From CAJXOW01 sp964421495 (GTDB lineage Bacteria > Bacteroidota > Rhodothermia > Balneolales > Balneolaceae): a stretch of DNA of 28,865 bases. A model generated the notes under the pieces. That model searched no databases. It was given only the letters and a program-made list of their open reading frames with translations, and was not told the DNA's origin. Below are positions 1 to 8,471 of the stretch, piece by piece. The stretch is taken from NCBI GenBank assembly GCA_964421495.1, contig CAYQXO010000020.1, positions 1 through 28,865 of the forward strand, written 5' to 3'. Position 1 is the stretch's first letter, and every line of letters begins with the position of its first letter. A program made the position numbers and the translations under genes.

Positions 1-2
1 AC

Positions 3-1049
3 ACCAGTTTTTCGTACGATTTATGGTCGATGTTAGATGAAGCCTACCGGAAGGGAGAATCACTGGGTCGGGCGTTTGGCCGTTTGCTTATGAGTTTGTT
101 TTCAGACCAGGGCCTTGTACTTGCCGGAAGCAATGAACCGGAAATAAAGAGAGCGCTGGTCGGACCGCTGAAGAAAAGTATTGGCGAGGCGGACCTCATA
201 CGAGAGGCGCTGGAGGAGCAGAGCCGGAGTTTGTCGAAGGAATATCATCAGCAGGTTACGATTTACGATTCCAATCTTTTTATACATTCTGACCGGTATG
301 GGCGCCTGAAAATTCACAGGGAAGAGGGCAATTGGTATACCGATGAGGGACATGAGTGGTCGGAAGAGGCATTGATGAGCGAGATTGAGGCGACTCCCGA
401 AAAATTTTCTCCCAATGTTTTTCTGCGACCTATCATTCAGGATTATATGCTCCCCACGCTGGGCTATATTGGGGGTCCCGGGGAAGTGGCCTATTATGGA
501 CAGATGGAAAAGATGTACGAAGTGTTCGACCTGCAGATTCCGATCATATTTCCGCGAATGAGTGCAACCTTGATGGAATCGAACATCGACAGGATATATA
601 AAAAGCTTCCCTTCGAGGTGAAGGACTACCAACAGCGCATTGAGGACCTGGAATCCACCTATGCGCGCCAGGCCGAAGAGGTGGATGTCGACGGGCTGTT
701 TGACGAATGGAAAGAGCAAATTCAGCAGCTGTCGGATCAAAAAACCGAACGTATCAGGGAAATTGATCCAACGTTGGTCAAGGCGGTGGGGAAGGCTACC
801 GCCGTGTATTTTAACGAGCTTGACAAGCTGAAAGGCAAGGTTCACCGGTCAACCAAGGAGCAAGAGGAGATACAGTTGAACCGCATTCGAAAAATAAAAC
901 ACCAGTTGTTTCCCGAGGATAACCTCCAGGAGCGGGTGATTTCTTTCATCTATTACATGAATAAATATGGCCTGGACCTCTGGTCGCGCGTTTTGGGACA
1001 AATGAGGTATAAGCAAAGTTACCGGGAACATCAAATCATACGCCTGTAG
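3..1049 (+). CDS. bshC: Putative cysteine ligase BshC (bacillithiol synthesis), 5'-truncated by window edge
   Basis: The frame is open from base 3 without a start, so the gene begins upstream; about 349 residues of a family usually near 530-540 are present. The C-terminal two thirds match my memory of BshC: the core NVFLRPIIQDYMLPTLGYI followed by GGPGEVAYYGQ, then a stretch resembling PIIFPRMSATLME, and a long charged, coiled-coil-like helical segment (about 215-300) before a conserved-looking C-terminal block (QERVISFIYYMNKYG). BshC is known or proposed to add cysteine to glucosamine-malate in the last step of bacillithiol synthesis in the cytoplasm. The next gene starts one base after the stop, so the two are probably co-transcribed. 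The internal ATG at 30 is not the true start, since homologous sequence (FSYDLWSMLDEAYRKGES) continues upstream of it. Confidence 0.88.
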   Translation, partial: TSFSYDLWSMLDEAYRKGESLGRAFGRLLMSLFSDQGLVLAGSNEPEIKRALVGPLKKSIGEADLIREALEEQSRSLSKEYHQQVTIYDSNLFIHSDRYGRLKIHREEGNWYTDEGHEWSEEALMSEIEATPEKFSPNVFLRPIIQDYMLPTLGYIGGPGEVAYYGQMEKMYEVFDLQIPIIFPRMSATLMESNIDRIYKKLPFEVKDYQQRIEDLESTYARQAEEVDVDGLFDEWKEQIQQLSDQKTERIREIDPTLVKAVGKATAVYFNELDKLKGKVHRSTKEQEEIQLNRIRKIKHQLFPEDNLQERVISFIYYMNKYGLDLWSRVLGQMRYKQSYREHQIIRL

Positions 1050-1050
1050 C

Positions 1051-1635
1051 GTGACGGACCCGGAATCCATATCGAAGCAGAAAAAGCAGATGCGGGAGCG
1101 GTTTCTCAATCGGCGGAACGAATTGAATCCGTCCACGTACCGAAAATTTTCCGCAATCATAGCGCGGACGCTACTGGATCAGGATGAATATCAAAGCAGT
1201 AGAGTGATCCATTGCTATATTTCCATGAATGAACGGCATGAAGTGGAAACGCATGCACTGATCAAGAGAATGATGCAGGAAGGGAAAAAGGTGGTGGTGC
1301 CGAAAGTCCATTTTGAAGAGCGGACCATGCAACATATACACCTGACTTCTTTTGACCGGCTTGAAAAAAACAAATGGGATATATGGGAGCCCTCTTCCGG
1401 TCCAGGCGTATATCCGAAAGACCTGGATATGGTAATAGTGCCTATGGCCGGGGGCGATACGCAGCTCAATCGCATCGGGTATGGCGGTGGGTTTTATGAC
1501 CGGTTTCTGGAGGACCTGGACCTGCCTCGCGTTGGCCTGACTTTCGAGTGCTGCGTGAAGGAAAAACCGGTACCGGCGGGTGCGCACGATGTGCCTCTGA
1601 CTAAAATTATCACTGAAGAGCGAGTTATCACCTAG
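1051..1635 (+). CDS. 5-formyltetrahydrofolate cyclo-ligase
   Basis: This 194-residue protein has the usual length of the family. It carries the signature RIGYGGGFYDRFL near residues 141-153 and the N-terminal KKQMRERFLNRRNEL helix where the ATP-binding basic residues lie. The enzyme converts 5-formyl-THF to 5,10-methenyl-THF with ATP hydrolysis in the cytoplasm, returning stored folate to the one-carbon pool. The start is GTG, one base after the bshC stop; no in-frame ATG precedes the conserved N-terminal helix. No Shine-Dalgarno is evident, so translation may be coupled to bshC. The stop codon TAG lies inside a 14-base sequence that recurs near the end of the window (see the repeat entries). 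The family (MTHFS/YgfA/YqgN) is clear; the gene symbol varies between genomes, so none is given. Confidence 0.93.
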   Translation: MTDPESISKQKKQMRERFLNRRNELNPSTYRKFSAIIARTLLDQDEYQSSRVIHCYISMNERHEVETHALIKRMMQEGKKVVVPKVHFEERTMQHIHLTSFDRLEKNKWDIWEPSSGPGVYPKDLDMVIVPMAGGDTQLNRIGYGGGFYDRFLEDLDLPRVGLTFECCVKEKPVPAGAHDVPLTKIITEERVIT

Positions 1636-1645
1636 CCCGGATTTC
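1632..1645 (+). repeat. 14-base copy of a dispersed intergenic motif
   Basis: The bases CTAGCCCGGATTTC occur here and, as the exact reverse complement, at 28819-28832, where they form one arm of a perfect hairpin. Here no second arm is present nearby, so this looks like a solo half. It overlaps the stop codon of the cyclo-ligase gene. One 14-base match in 29 kb is not beyond chance by length alone; the gene-end location of both copies is what makes it suggestive. Confidence 0.35.
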
Positions 1646-1737
1646 CTCCAGTTACGTAACATTTTGGCTGAATCTGCGTATCAAGGAGTTGAGGTAACGT
1701 AAATTTAGACATTCAAAAAATTAAGTGAGACTCAGCC

Positions 1738-2409
1738 ATGAACCCGGACACAGAAGAATTGGAGTATACTACCCAGGATCACCTTGACGAAGACCGCGGA
1801 CGTAATATCTGGAATATCGCCACTATTTCGGGAATTATTATTGTTTTTTTGACTTTTGCCTATCTGGTCCAGGCTATGGCCGGCGGTATGGGGGGACCGA
1901 ATTTTTCGGGTATGATTCAGATTCTTCCCATTGTAGCCGGTATAGTGGTGATCATTGTTGGATACGGATATCTGAAAGGTGAAAAACAAAAAAAGGATCA
2001 AACAATGCTGAAAAACGACATTGAAATCGGTTCAAAGGCCCCCAATGAGCGAGGAAAGCGATCGTTTCGGTCTGCCCGCAGTAAAAGGAGGCGCCGGCGG
2101 CAGGGAGCACACGAAAAAAAGAGGCACGAAGAGAACAAGCGGGAGCGTGGAAGTAATAGTCCCTACATCGATGATTACGGAATGCAAGTAAATAAGAAGC
2201 TGTTCAAGTCTCGGACGGACAAAAAAGTTTTTGGCGTATGCGGTGGGTTGGCTGCCTATTTTGATATGGATTCGACCGTGATGCGCTTGATATTTGTGGC
2301 GGCTACCCTGATTGGTTGGGGGTCGGTAGCTATTTTGTATATTGTTCTTGCCATAGTTTTGAAAAAAGAGCCCATCGAATGGATGGAGGATTTTGACGAA
2401 GCAAACTGA
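1738..2409 (+). CDS. PspC-domain membrane protein with extra N-terminal transmembrane hairpin
   Basis: The 223-residue protein has three parts. Residues about 27-47 and 58-79 are two hydrophobic helices separated by a Gly-rich turn. Residues about 80-150 form a strongly basic, low-complexity linker (KRSFRSARSKRRRRRQ). Residues about 152-210 form a PspC domain: KKLFKSRTDKKVFGVCGGLAAYF followed by a third membrane helix. Stand-alone PspC domains in this phylum are common and are linked by homology to envelope stress sensing (phage shock), but the target is unknown. The start ATG at 1738 follows a 102-base gap after the cyclo-ligase, and the stop is 24 bases before tmk, so it may share a transcript with tmk. 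The PspC assignment is firm; function is not. Confidence 0.85.
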   Translation: MNPDTEELEYTTQDHLDEDRGRNIWNIATISGIIIVFLTFAYLVQAMAGGMGGPNFSGMIQILPIVAGIVVIIVGYGYLKGEKQKKDQTMLKNDIEIGSKAPNERGKRSFRSARSKRRRRRQGAHEKKRHEENKRERGSNSPYIDDYGMQVNKKLFKSRTDKKVFGVCGGLAAYFDMDSTVMRLIFVAATLIGWGSVAILYIVLAIVLKKEPIEWMEDFDEAN

Positions 2410-2433
2410 AAAGATCACCGAATTTACAGCGCC

Positions 2434-3036
2434 GTGCTAATAACTTTTGAAGGAATTGACGGGAGTGGCAAGACTACCCAGATCGAAAGATTGGCGGCAA
2501 ACCTGGAAAAGCATGGATATCCGGCTGTGACATTTCGTGAACCGGGAGGGACTGAGGTATCGGAAAAAATAAGGTCGTTGTTGCTCGATCCGGAATACGA
2601 AGTGGACTCCGTTACTGAATTGTTGCTTTTTTCAGCCGCCCGGTCTCAACTCATGGTTGAAAAGGTTTTACCCCTGCTGGATGAGGGCAAGGTGGTTATA
2701 TTAGATCGTTTTTTTGATTCAACTACGGCGTATCAGGGACATGGACGGCAACAGATGAACCTGGAGGATGTTATACGTTTAAATAAGATTGCAAGTCACC
2801 GGCGCTCGCCCGACCTTACGTTTTACCTTGAACTTTCGCTGTCGCAGGCAAGATCGCGGGTAGCCGACGCAGAGGGAGACCGCATGGAACAATCAGGCGA
2901 TCAATTTTATAAGAGAGTGATCCAGGGATTTGAAGAGCTTGCCCGCCAGCATGACCGGTTCGTCACCATGGATGCAACCCAACCGAAAAATTATCTCGAG
3001 CAACAAATCTGGGACCAGGTACGGCACCATCTGTAA
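2434..3036 (+). CDS. tmk: Thymidylate kinase (dTMP kinase)
   Basis: A 200-residue P-loop kinase that phosphorylates dTMP to dTDP in the cytoplasm. The Walker A motif GIDGSGKTT lies at residues 7-15. The DR motif followed by the dTMP-binding segment (LDRFFDSTTAYQG) is at about 90-102, and a LID-like segment with RVADAEGDRMEQ comes near 150-160. The start is GTG at 2434: the encoded MLITFEGIDG aligns with the typical family N-terminus and there is no nearby ATG. No clear Shine-Dalgarno. Length and all motifs are normal. It lies 24 bases after the PspC gene and is followed by a 257-base gap that carries a candidate promoter for the next gene. Confidence 0.96.
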   Translation: MLITFEGIDGSGKTTQIERLAANLEKHGYPAVTFREPGGTEVSEKIRSLLLDPEYEVDSVTELLLFSAARSQLMVEKVLPLLDEGKVVILDRFFDSTTAYQGHGRQQMNLEDVIRLNKIASHRRSPDLTFYLELSLSQARSRVADAEGDRMEQSGDQFYKRVIQGFEELARQHDRFVTMDATQPKNYLEQQIWDQVRHHL

Positions 3037-3147
3037 AAATCGATATCACCACCGCTTGGGCATATTCGTACAATATTGCAAAATGGGTAATCGTCTATAC
3101 TATAAATAGGTTGAATTCGGACCGTAGTTTTTATTTTCTCTTTTAGA

Positions 3148-3178
3148 TTGCTGATGAACCAAAAATTCCTTAAATTTA
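3148..3178 (+). promoter_or_regulatory. Candidate Bacteroidota-type promoter upstream of the SRPBCC gene
   Basis: TTG at 3148-3150 is followed after 20 bases by TAAATTTA at 3171-3178, close to the known Bacteroidota consensus TTG-N19/20-TAnnTTTG (last base differs). Transcription would begin near 3185, leaving a leader of about 110 bases that contains a small hairpin (AGCCG...CGGCT, 3203-3220) before the ATG at 3294. Assigned by pattern only. Confidence 0.4.
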
Positions 3179-3293
3179 GTGCATTGTGGGTTCGGTGTGC
3201 AAAGCCGGTTCCCAACGGCTCTTACCACCGTCTACGTAATGTTCCGAACAAACATTAATAACCTCTCAATTCTAGGAAGTAGATAAACAGACT

Positions 3294-3818
3294 ATGGCGC
3301 ACGAAAGAATAGAAATTGATTTGCCGCTATCCAAAGTATACGAACTTTTAAGTAATCCCACCTATTTCCCTCATTTTTTAGAACGTATCGATGATGTGGA
3401 GAAGGTCAATTCCCAGACTTACGAGTTCGAAACTGAGATTGCTGGTGATACGTACGAGTGGACCACCAATATAATTGACGATTTAAGAAATACGCGTTTT
3501 GCCTGGATCACCATCAATGGTAACTTGAATCAGACGGGCACGTTACGGTTTACTCCATTAGACAATGGTGAGCGGACTCGTGTCGATTTCAGTCTTGATT
3601 ATCGAACTTTTTATGGTGAGCCTGACGAGGGGCTGGCAGAGTTTATAGAATATTTGCCGGCACAGATTACAAAAGATCTCGAACGGTTTAAAGAGCAGGC
3701 TGAGAACGGTACATTTAAAGAAACGGGTGAAGAAGAAAGTGAAGAGGATGCCGCCGAAGAGGAAGGCAGCAAGGATTCTGAAGCTTCTTCCACGGAAGAA
3801 CAGGAAGTGACCGTATAG
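3294..3818 (+). CDS. SRPBCC (START/Bet v1-like) family protein with acidic tail
   Basis: The 174-residue protein begins with a polyketide-cyclase/SRPBCC-like fold: the N-terminal strand AHERIEIDLPLSKVYELLSN and then YFPHFLERIDDVEKV are typical of the 'coenzyme-binding/cyclase-like' branch, followed by beta strands up to about residue 115 and a long C-terminal helix (LAEFIEYLPAQITKDLERFKEQ). Such proteins bind hydrophobic ligands; the ligand here is unknown. From about residue 143 onward the tail is very acidic (EEESEEDAAEEE), probably disordered. There is no signal peptide, so it should be cytoplasmic. It seems to be its own transcription unit, with a candidate promoter upstream and an intrinsic terminator 88 bases downstream. 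Confidence 0.82.
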   Translation: MAHERIEIDLPLSKVYELLSNPTYFPHFLERIDDVEKVNSQTYEFETEIAGDTYEWTTNIIDDLRNTRFAWITINGNLNQTGTLRFTPLDNGERTRVDFSLDYRTFYGEPDEGLAEFIEYLPAQITKDLERFKEQAENGTFKETGEEESEEDAAEEEGSKDSEASSTEEQEVTV

Positions 3819-3905
3819 TTTCAGGTTAAACTTGGATCCTGTCCTCTGAAGGATGAAATACCCGGTGGCTCGGTATACGAGTCATTACTTTAAAGGTTGT
3901 TCCAG

Positions 3906-3937
3906 AAAATGCGCATACGTAGCTATGCGCATTTTTT
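3906..3937 (+). terminator. Rho-independent terminator after the SRPBCC gene
   Basis: A perfect 12-bp inverted repeat (AAAATGCGCATA, loop CGTAGC, TATGCGCATTTT) ends in six T residues at 3932-3937. With A-rich bases on the other side it could also work on the - strand, but no - strand gene faces it. It separates the SRPBCC gene from aroE. Confidence 0.85.
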
Positions 3938-4039
3938 ATTTGTCAAGGGTGCTGCCTCGGATACCTACCGGTAAGCGATCCTGGAAAAGGGCCGAACTGA
4001 ATAATAATTATTCCTGTACACCATATTTTCCCCTCGCCC

Positions 4040-4903
4040 ATGGTTATGAATTTGGATGAGTTCAAAAGGTCGGAGGCTGCGGATACCCCGCATTGCCTGC
4101 TTATTGGCCATCCCGTAAGTCATAGTTTGTCGCCTGTAATGCACAATACGGCTTCTCGCTATCACGGTTTGACTTTACGGTATCATGCCCTGGATGTGGA
4201 GCAACAAGATCTTGCTTCCCTGCCGCCTGTTTTCAACGGGAAAAAATTCAATGGAGCCAATGTAACCATCCCCTATAAGCAGCAAATCGGGTCGTTTGTG
4301 GATCACATAGGTGAAGCTGCGGATGAAATTGGTGCCGTAAATACCATTTATAAAAAGGCGGATGGAAGGTTATGGGGAGAAAATACGGATGCCTACGGGT
4401 TTTCAGTGGCTCTTGAAGAGTTCAGGGACGATTTGAACGCAGAGCGTGCCATCATTTTTGGAACGGGGGGAGCTTCGAGAGCTGTAGTCTATGCTCTCGG
4501 CAAACTGGGAATGCAGGAACTGGTTATGGTTTCGCGCAGGCCCGGCCGGTTCGACGGGAATGAATGGCCTTTTCCGGTCAAACTCGTCGACTACAACAGT
4601 TGGTCGGCTTACGGGGAAGAGGCCGTACTGATTGTCAATACCACACCCTTGGGAATGACTCCCGAGGTCCAGTCGTCACCGGTGCGCGAAGGAGAAAAGA
4701 TGGTATTGGAGGGAACTATTTGTTATGACATAGTTTACAAACCCCGGATGACACGATTTCTACAATTGGCAGACGAGGTGGATGCCAGACTCATAGGCGG
4801 ATTGGATATGCTGATTCATCAGGGAAGTAAATCTTTTGAATACTGGACCGGATATACCTTTCCCGTGGAAGAAATCAAAAAGAAGCTGGAAGATGTCCTC
4901 TGA
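4040..4903 (+). CDS. aroE: Shikimate dehydrogenase
   Basis: The 287-residue enzyme reduces 3-dehydroshikimate to shikimate with NADPH in aromatic amino acid synthesis. The shikimate-binding SHSLSPVMHN is at residues 27-36, the catalytic lysine lies in NVTIPYK (Lys80), the partner aspartate in ENTDAYGF (Asp117), and the NADP-binding GTGGASRA starts at about residue 141. The C-terminal GLDMLIHQG segment is also present. Two ATG codons, 4040 and 4046, are possible; neither has a clear ribosome binding site, and both precede the conserved region by more than 18 residues. The 3' end overlaps pgeF by 11 bases. Biologically it feeds the chorismate used by TrpE at the other end of the window, but the two loci are 22 kb apart. 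Confidence 0.96.
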   Translation: MVMNLDEFKRSEAADTPHCLLIGHPVSHSLSPVMHNTASRYHGLTLRYHALDVEQQDLASLPPVFNGKKFNGANVTIPYKQQIGSFVDHIGEAADEIGAVNTIYKKADGRLWGENTDAYGFSVALEEFRDDLNAERAIIFGTGGASRAVVYALGKLGMQELVMVSRRPGRFDGNEWPFPVKLVDYNSWSAYGEEAVLIVNTTPLGMTPEVQSSPVREGEKMVLEGTICYDIVYKPRMTRFLQLADEVDARLIGGLDMLIHQGSKSFEYWTGYTFPVEEIKKKLEDVL

Positions 4904-5660
4904 AACCTCCTCTCAAATCGATATTACAGTTCCACGTCTTGCCCGTGAAAGCGATCAAGTGGAGGCGTATTTCTCGTTGAAAAATGCGGATAAAGTTAAC
5001 AGGGAAGCCAGAATTCCGGGACTGAACCTGGGATTCAGTACGGGAGAGCGGGAAATAGTTATTCAGCAAAACCGCAAAATGCTGTTTGACTATCTTCAAT
5101 TGGATCCGGAATGGATTGCGCGGGGTGGCCAGGTTCACAGCAGTCGGGTTAAAACGGTTACGGCCGGCGGGTTGTATCCCGAAACCGACGGATTGGTTAC
5201 GGCTGTTCCAGGTTTGACGCTGGCTGTACAAGTGGCGGATTGTGCTGCGGTATTGTTAGTGGATAAAACCAATGGGGTAGTCGCGGCGGTCCATGCCGGA
5301 TGGAGAGGTGCGCTGGCCGGTATAGTGGACCATGCCTTGCGCAGGATGAAGGATCAGGGAGCGGTTGTTGCCGAGGTAGAGGTGTATATAAGTCCCTGCA
5401 TATCAGAGGCGCATTTTGAAGTTGGAGAAGAGGTGGCGGAAAATTTTCCGGATGCGTTTGTCAATCGAGACGACTATCGCAAGCCCCATGTCAACCTGAA
5501 ACAATACCTGGTCCACCAGTTGACCCGGCAGGGAATCACGGAAACCCGCATAGAGGTGGATTCCGGTTGTACTTATTCGAATCCCGATCAATATTATTCT
5601 TATCGTCGTGAAGGGAAGAACAGTGGACGCATGTTTGCCTTTATCAAACTGAATCAATGA
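4893..5660 (+). CDS. pgeF: Laccase-domain protein, PgeF/YfiH-type (peptidoglycan editing / purine nucleoside phosphorylase family)
   Basis: The family signatures are clear: PGLNLGFSTG near the N-terminus, the zinc-binding/catalytic residues His82 in QVHSSRV, Cys117 in VADCAAVLL and His134 in VHAGWRG, and the late motif SPCISEAHFEVG. Members have been described as purine nucleoside phosphorylases/adenosine deaminases and, in E. coli, as a factor preventing misincorporation of L-Ser into peptidoglycan. The product is cytoplasmic. An upstream in-frame ATG exists at 4836 deep in aroE; I choose the ATG at 4893 because it gives 255 residues, the usual family length, overlaps the aroE stop by 11 bases, and follows a GGA-containing stretch. 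Likely co-translated with aroE. Confidence 0.92.
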   Translation: MSSETSSQIDITVPRLARESDQVEAYFSLKNADKVNREARIPGLNLGFSTGEREIVIQQNRKMLFDYLQLDPEWIARGGQVHSSRVKTVTAGGLYPETDGLVTAVPGLTLAVQVADCAAVLLVDKTNGVVAAVHAGWRGALAGIVDHALRRMKDQGAVVAEVEVYISPCISEAHFEVGEEVAENFPDAFVNRDDYRKPHVNLKQYLVHQLTRQGITETRIEVDSGCTYSNPDQYYSYRREGKNSGRMFAFIKLNQ

Positions 5661-5773
5661 AAATTGGTGGTGGACAATGAAATCAAGAGCTCATCAAGTA
5701 CAGTTAGTCGATAATCCCGGCAAACCTTAATTCACTAAAATCTCAGTTGCAGGTAAACTGAACGATGCTTTCC

Positions 5774-5804
5774 TTAACAATTCATACAAATATTTCTATT
5801 TTTG
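5774..5804 (+). promoter_or_regulatory. Candidate promoter for dxr
   Basis: TATTTTTG at 5797-5804 matches the Bacteroidota -7 element TAnnTTTG exactly. The expected -33 TTG position 20 bases upstream reads TTA (5774-5776), so the upstream half is weak. It lies in the 202-base gap before dxr and would give a leader of about 50 bases. Confidence 0.33.
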
Positions 5805-5862
5805 TGCCGTTCGTTAGATGATTCGCAATACATTGATTCAACGATAACCGAGGATTGAATAC

Positions 5863-7032
5863 TTGAACCCGACAAATTTAACCATACTGGGGTCGACAGG
5901 ATCTATTGGCTCCCAGGCACTGGATATCGTGAGAGAGTACCTGTCGCACTTTTCCATACGGGCTTTGTCTGCTCACTCCAGTTGGCAATTACTGGCCGAT
6001 CAGGTCAATGAATTCCGTCCGACGTATGCCGTATTGGTGGACGATCACTACCGGGTGGAATTTGAAGATCGCCTGGAACATGACGGCACCGAGGTTATCT
6101 ACGGTTCTAATGGGTTGGAAGATCTGGCCGAAGATTCCGGGACCGATTGCGTATTGAACAGTTTGGTGGGGTTTTCCGGCTTCATTCCGACCGTGAAAGC
6201 TTTAAAGTCGGGAAAAAAAGTGGCACTGGCTAACAAAGAGTCCCTGGTCATTGGAGGATCGCTGATCCTTAAATTACTGGAAGAGTATGACGGACAGCTT
6301 ATTCCCGTGGATTCCGAACACAGTGCGATGTTGCAGTGCCTGGTCGGGGAGTCGACCGATGCGATCGAGAAAATAGTGATTACGGCGAGTGGAGGGCCGT
6401 TTCGCGAGTGGACGAGGAAGCAGATGAAACAGGTTACGGTGGAGAAAGCCCTGGATCATCCCAATTGGTCGATGGGAGCTAAAATCACGATTGATTCAGC
6501 TACCATGATGAATAAAGGACTTGAAATTATTGAAACTTATTGGCTTTTTGATCTACCGTTATCAAAGATTGAAGCTGTGATTCACCCGCAAAGTATCATA
6601 CATTCAATCGTGACGTTCACGGACGGTTCGAGCAAGGCCCAGCTGGGTCCGCCGGACATGAAAGTGCCGATACAGTATGCGTTGACTTATCCCGGGCGTT
6701 CATATTTGAAAACGGAACGACTGGACTGGAGCCGGCAGCATCAATTGACTTTTGAGCCGGTGGATTATGATCGCTTTCCGTGTTTGCGATTGGCCCGGGA
6801 ATCTCTGCAAAGCAGTGAGCATGCACCGGCAGTGTTGAATGCGGCGAATGAAATTGCGGTTTACCGGTTTTTAAATGAGGAGATTGATTATATGAGCATT
6901 CCACGGGTTGTGGAGGCAAGTTTGGAACAAATTAACTATAAGGATCCAGTGTCTATCGAGTCTTTGCAGGCCGTGGACAAGGAAACCCGGGCCTATGCCA
7001 GGGACCTGGAAATGAAATCAATAAATTTATAA
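5863..7032 (+). CDS. dxr: 1-deoxy-D-xylulose 5-phosphate reductoisomerase
   Basis: The 389-residue enzyme converts DXP to MEP, the committed step of the MEP isoprenoid pathway, using NADPH and a divalent metal. The NADPH loop GSTGSIGSQ is at residues 10-18, the LANKESLV motif near 123-130, metal ligands in PVDSEHSAM (Asp150, Glu152) and in MNKGLEIIE (Glu221), the flexible lid in ASGGPFR and HPNWSMGAK, and the C-terminal helical domain is complete. The start is TTG at 5863. No ATG lies between the preceding stop and the NADPH loop in this frame, and AGG (5851-5853) sits nine bases upstream as a plausible ribosome binding site. The rseP gene follows after 18 bases, an arrangement also common in other bacteria. 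Confidence 0.96.
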   Translation: MNPTNLTILGSTGSIGSQALDIVREYLSHFSIRALSAHSSWQLLADQVNEFRPTYAVLVDDHYRVEFEDRLEHDGTEVIYGSNGLEDLAEDSGTDCVLNSLVGFSGFIPTVKALKSGKKVALANKESLVIGGSLILKLLEEYDGQLIPVDSEHSAMLQCLVGESTDAIEKIVITASGGPFREWTRKQMKQVTVEKALDHPNWSMGAKITIDSATMMNKGLEIIETYWLFDLPLSKIEAVIHPQSIIHSIVTFTDGSSKAQLGPPDMKVPIQYALTYPGRSYLKTERLDWSRQHQLTFEPVDYDRFPCLRLARESLQSSEHAPAVLNAANEIAVYRFLNEEIDYMSIPRVVEASLEQINYKDPVSIESLQAVDKETRAYARDLEMKSINL

Positions 7033-7050
7033 AATCAGATCACTGTATTA

Positions 7051-8394
7051 ATGGAGTGGATAATTTCAATTCTTTCAACACTGGGAATTTTCATTGTGGC
7101 GCTGCTGATCCTGGTGTTTATTCATGAGCTGGGCCATTTCCTCGCCGCAAAGTTGTTCAACATGCGAGTGGAACGTTTTTCACTCGGATTCCCCCCTCGC
7201 TTGTTTGGCTTCAAGTGGGGAGAGACGGACTACTGCGTTTCGGCGACTCCACTTGGCGGTTATGTAAAAATTTCCGGAATGATTGATGAAAGTATGGATA
7301 CGGACCATCTGGAAAAAGAGCCCGAGCCGTGGGAATTTCGCAGTAAGCCTGTGTGGCAGCGGATGATAGTTATCAGCGCCGGGGTAATTTTCAATATGTT
7401 GTTGGCCGTGGTGATTTTTGCCGGAATGGCTATGACCTATGGTGAACAGACGGTTCAGCCGGATAGTGTAGATGGAATTTATGTGTCGCCCGAATCGGTG
7501 GCAGCCAAAGCCGGCTTCGAAACAGGCGATCACATCCAGGCCGTGAACGGGGAGAAGGTCCGGGACTTTTCGGAATTCTTTTCCATGTCCCGCCTGATGA
7601 GTGATAACCTTTCCTATACCGTTCGTCGCGGCGGTGAATCGGTAACGGTGCAGGTACCCGACAGTTTGATCGGAGAGATAAATAAAGAAGGTTTTATAAG
7701 CCTCGAAGATGCCCTGCCCTCGCGGATATCGGGCGTGGTATCCGATAGTCCGGCCGAGAAAGCGGGTTTGGAAGGGGGAGATCAGATTTTTGCTATTAAC
7801 GGGGATACGGTTCGATACTGGATGGAGCTGGTCGAACATATTCAAAGCGGCAACAAGAAACTGAATTTAACGGTGGTGCGATCTTCCGACACCCTTCAAA
7901 AGACATTGACACCGGATCCCGAAACAGGTAAAATCGGAATATATCCGGTCCGGCCGACGGATTATTTTAATGTGCAGCTTTCTGACAATAATTTCCTGGA
8001 GTCGATTAACAAAGGGGTGGTGCGAACCAAGGAGACCACGGTGGGGATCATCCAGGGTTTCGGTAAAATGATCGGGGGAAATATCTCGATTCGCGAAAAT
8101 TTGGGGGGTCCCGTCGCTATTGCTGCATTAACCAAACAGGTTACCGACCGGTCCGGCCTGATGGGATTCTGGCAAATTACGGCTCTGTTAAGTATTACCC
8201 TGGCTATTATGAATATCCTGCCCATTCCGGTATTGGACGGCGGACACCTGATGTTTCTTATTTATGAAGGGATTGCGCGCAGAGAGCCCTCGGCGCGGGT
8301 CAGGATGATTTTACAACAAATAGGTTTCATATTACTTATAGGATTATTGATCTTTGTGACCTTTAACGACATCATACGTCAGTTTGGCGGATAG
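7051..8394 (+). CDS. rseP: RIP metalloprotease RseP (site-2 protease, M50)
   Basis: A 447-residue inner-membrane zinc protease that cuts transmembrane anti-sigma factors and signal-peptide remnants. The zinc site HELGH is at residues 25-29 in the first membrane helix and the third ligand is in PVLDGGH (Asp396). Between the helices lie two PDZ domains, roughly residues 125-205 and 220-300, each with a recognisable carboxylate-loop region (VSPESVAAKAGFETGDHI and SDSPAEKAGLEGGDQI). Further helices follow HELGH and surround and follow LDGGH. Length is normal for the two-PDZ form. It sits 18 bases after dxr; a long palindrome separates it from psd. Confidence 0.95.
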   Translation: MEWIISILSTLGIFIVALLILVFIHELGHFLAAKLFNMRVERFSLGFPPRLFGFKWGETDYCVSATPLGGYVKISGMIDESMDTDHLEKEPEPWEFRSKPVWQRMIVISAGVIFNMLLAVVIFAGMAMTYGEQTVQPDSVDGIYVSPESVAAKAGFETGDHIQAVNGEKVRDFSEFFSMSRLMSDNLSYTVRRGGESVTVQVPDSLIGEINKEGFISLEDALPSRISGVVSDSPAEKAGLEGGDQIFAINGDTVRYWMELVEHIQSGNKKLNLTVVRSSDTLQKTLTPDPETGKIGIYPVRPTDYFNVQLSDNNFLESINKGVVRTKETTVGIIQGFGKMIGGNISIRENLGGPVAIAALTKQVTDRSGLMGFWQITALLSITLAIMNILPIPVLDGGHLMFLIYEGIARREPSARVRMILQQIGFILLIGLLIFVTFNDIIRQFGG

Positions 8395-8471
8395 GAAAGT
8401 AATTTTATATTCCGACCGGTAATGGAATGTTTCGACATATAAAATCATTACAGAAGAAATCATCTAACCCT

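Noticed and set aside
102..845. Long minus-strand open frames opposite bshC, rseP and trpE.
   Set aside because: They are antisense to clearly conserved genes, have no recognisable domains and look like ordinary shadow frames.
1651..1703. GTTACGTAAC palindrome and a nearby GGTAACGTAA upstream of the PspC gene, as a possible operator.
   Set aside because: Ten-base palindromes occur by chance at this frequency and the second copy is imperfect; no regulator is known to point to it.
3853..4059. A 68-codon frame starting MKYPVARY with several Tyr/Phe codons, followed by a terminator and then aroE; considered as an aromatic amino acid attenuator.
   Set aside because: The frame runs straight through the terminator hairpin and into aroE without stopping, the Tyr/Phe codons are not clustered, and no alternative pairing with the terminator arm was found. 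The terminator is better explained as the end of the SRPBCC gene.
4836..4892. Longer N-terminus for the PgeF-type protein.
   Set aside because: It would overlap aroE by 68 bases and add 19 residues not typical of the family; the ATG at 4893 fits the family length and gene spacing.
5677..5730. A 17-codon frame (MKSRAHQVQLVDNPGKP) between pgeF and dxr.
   Set aside because: It is short, has no clustered codons or associated terminator, and nothing sets it apart from chance.
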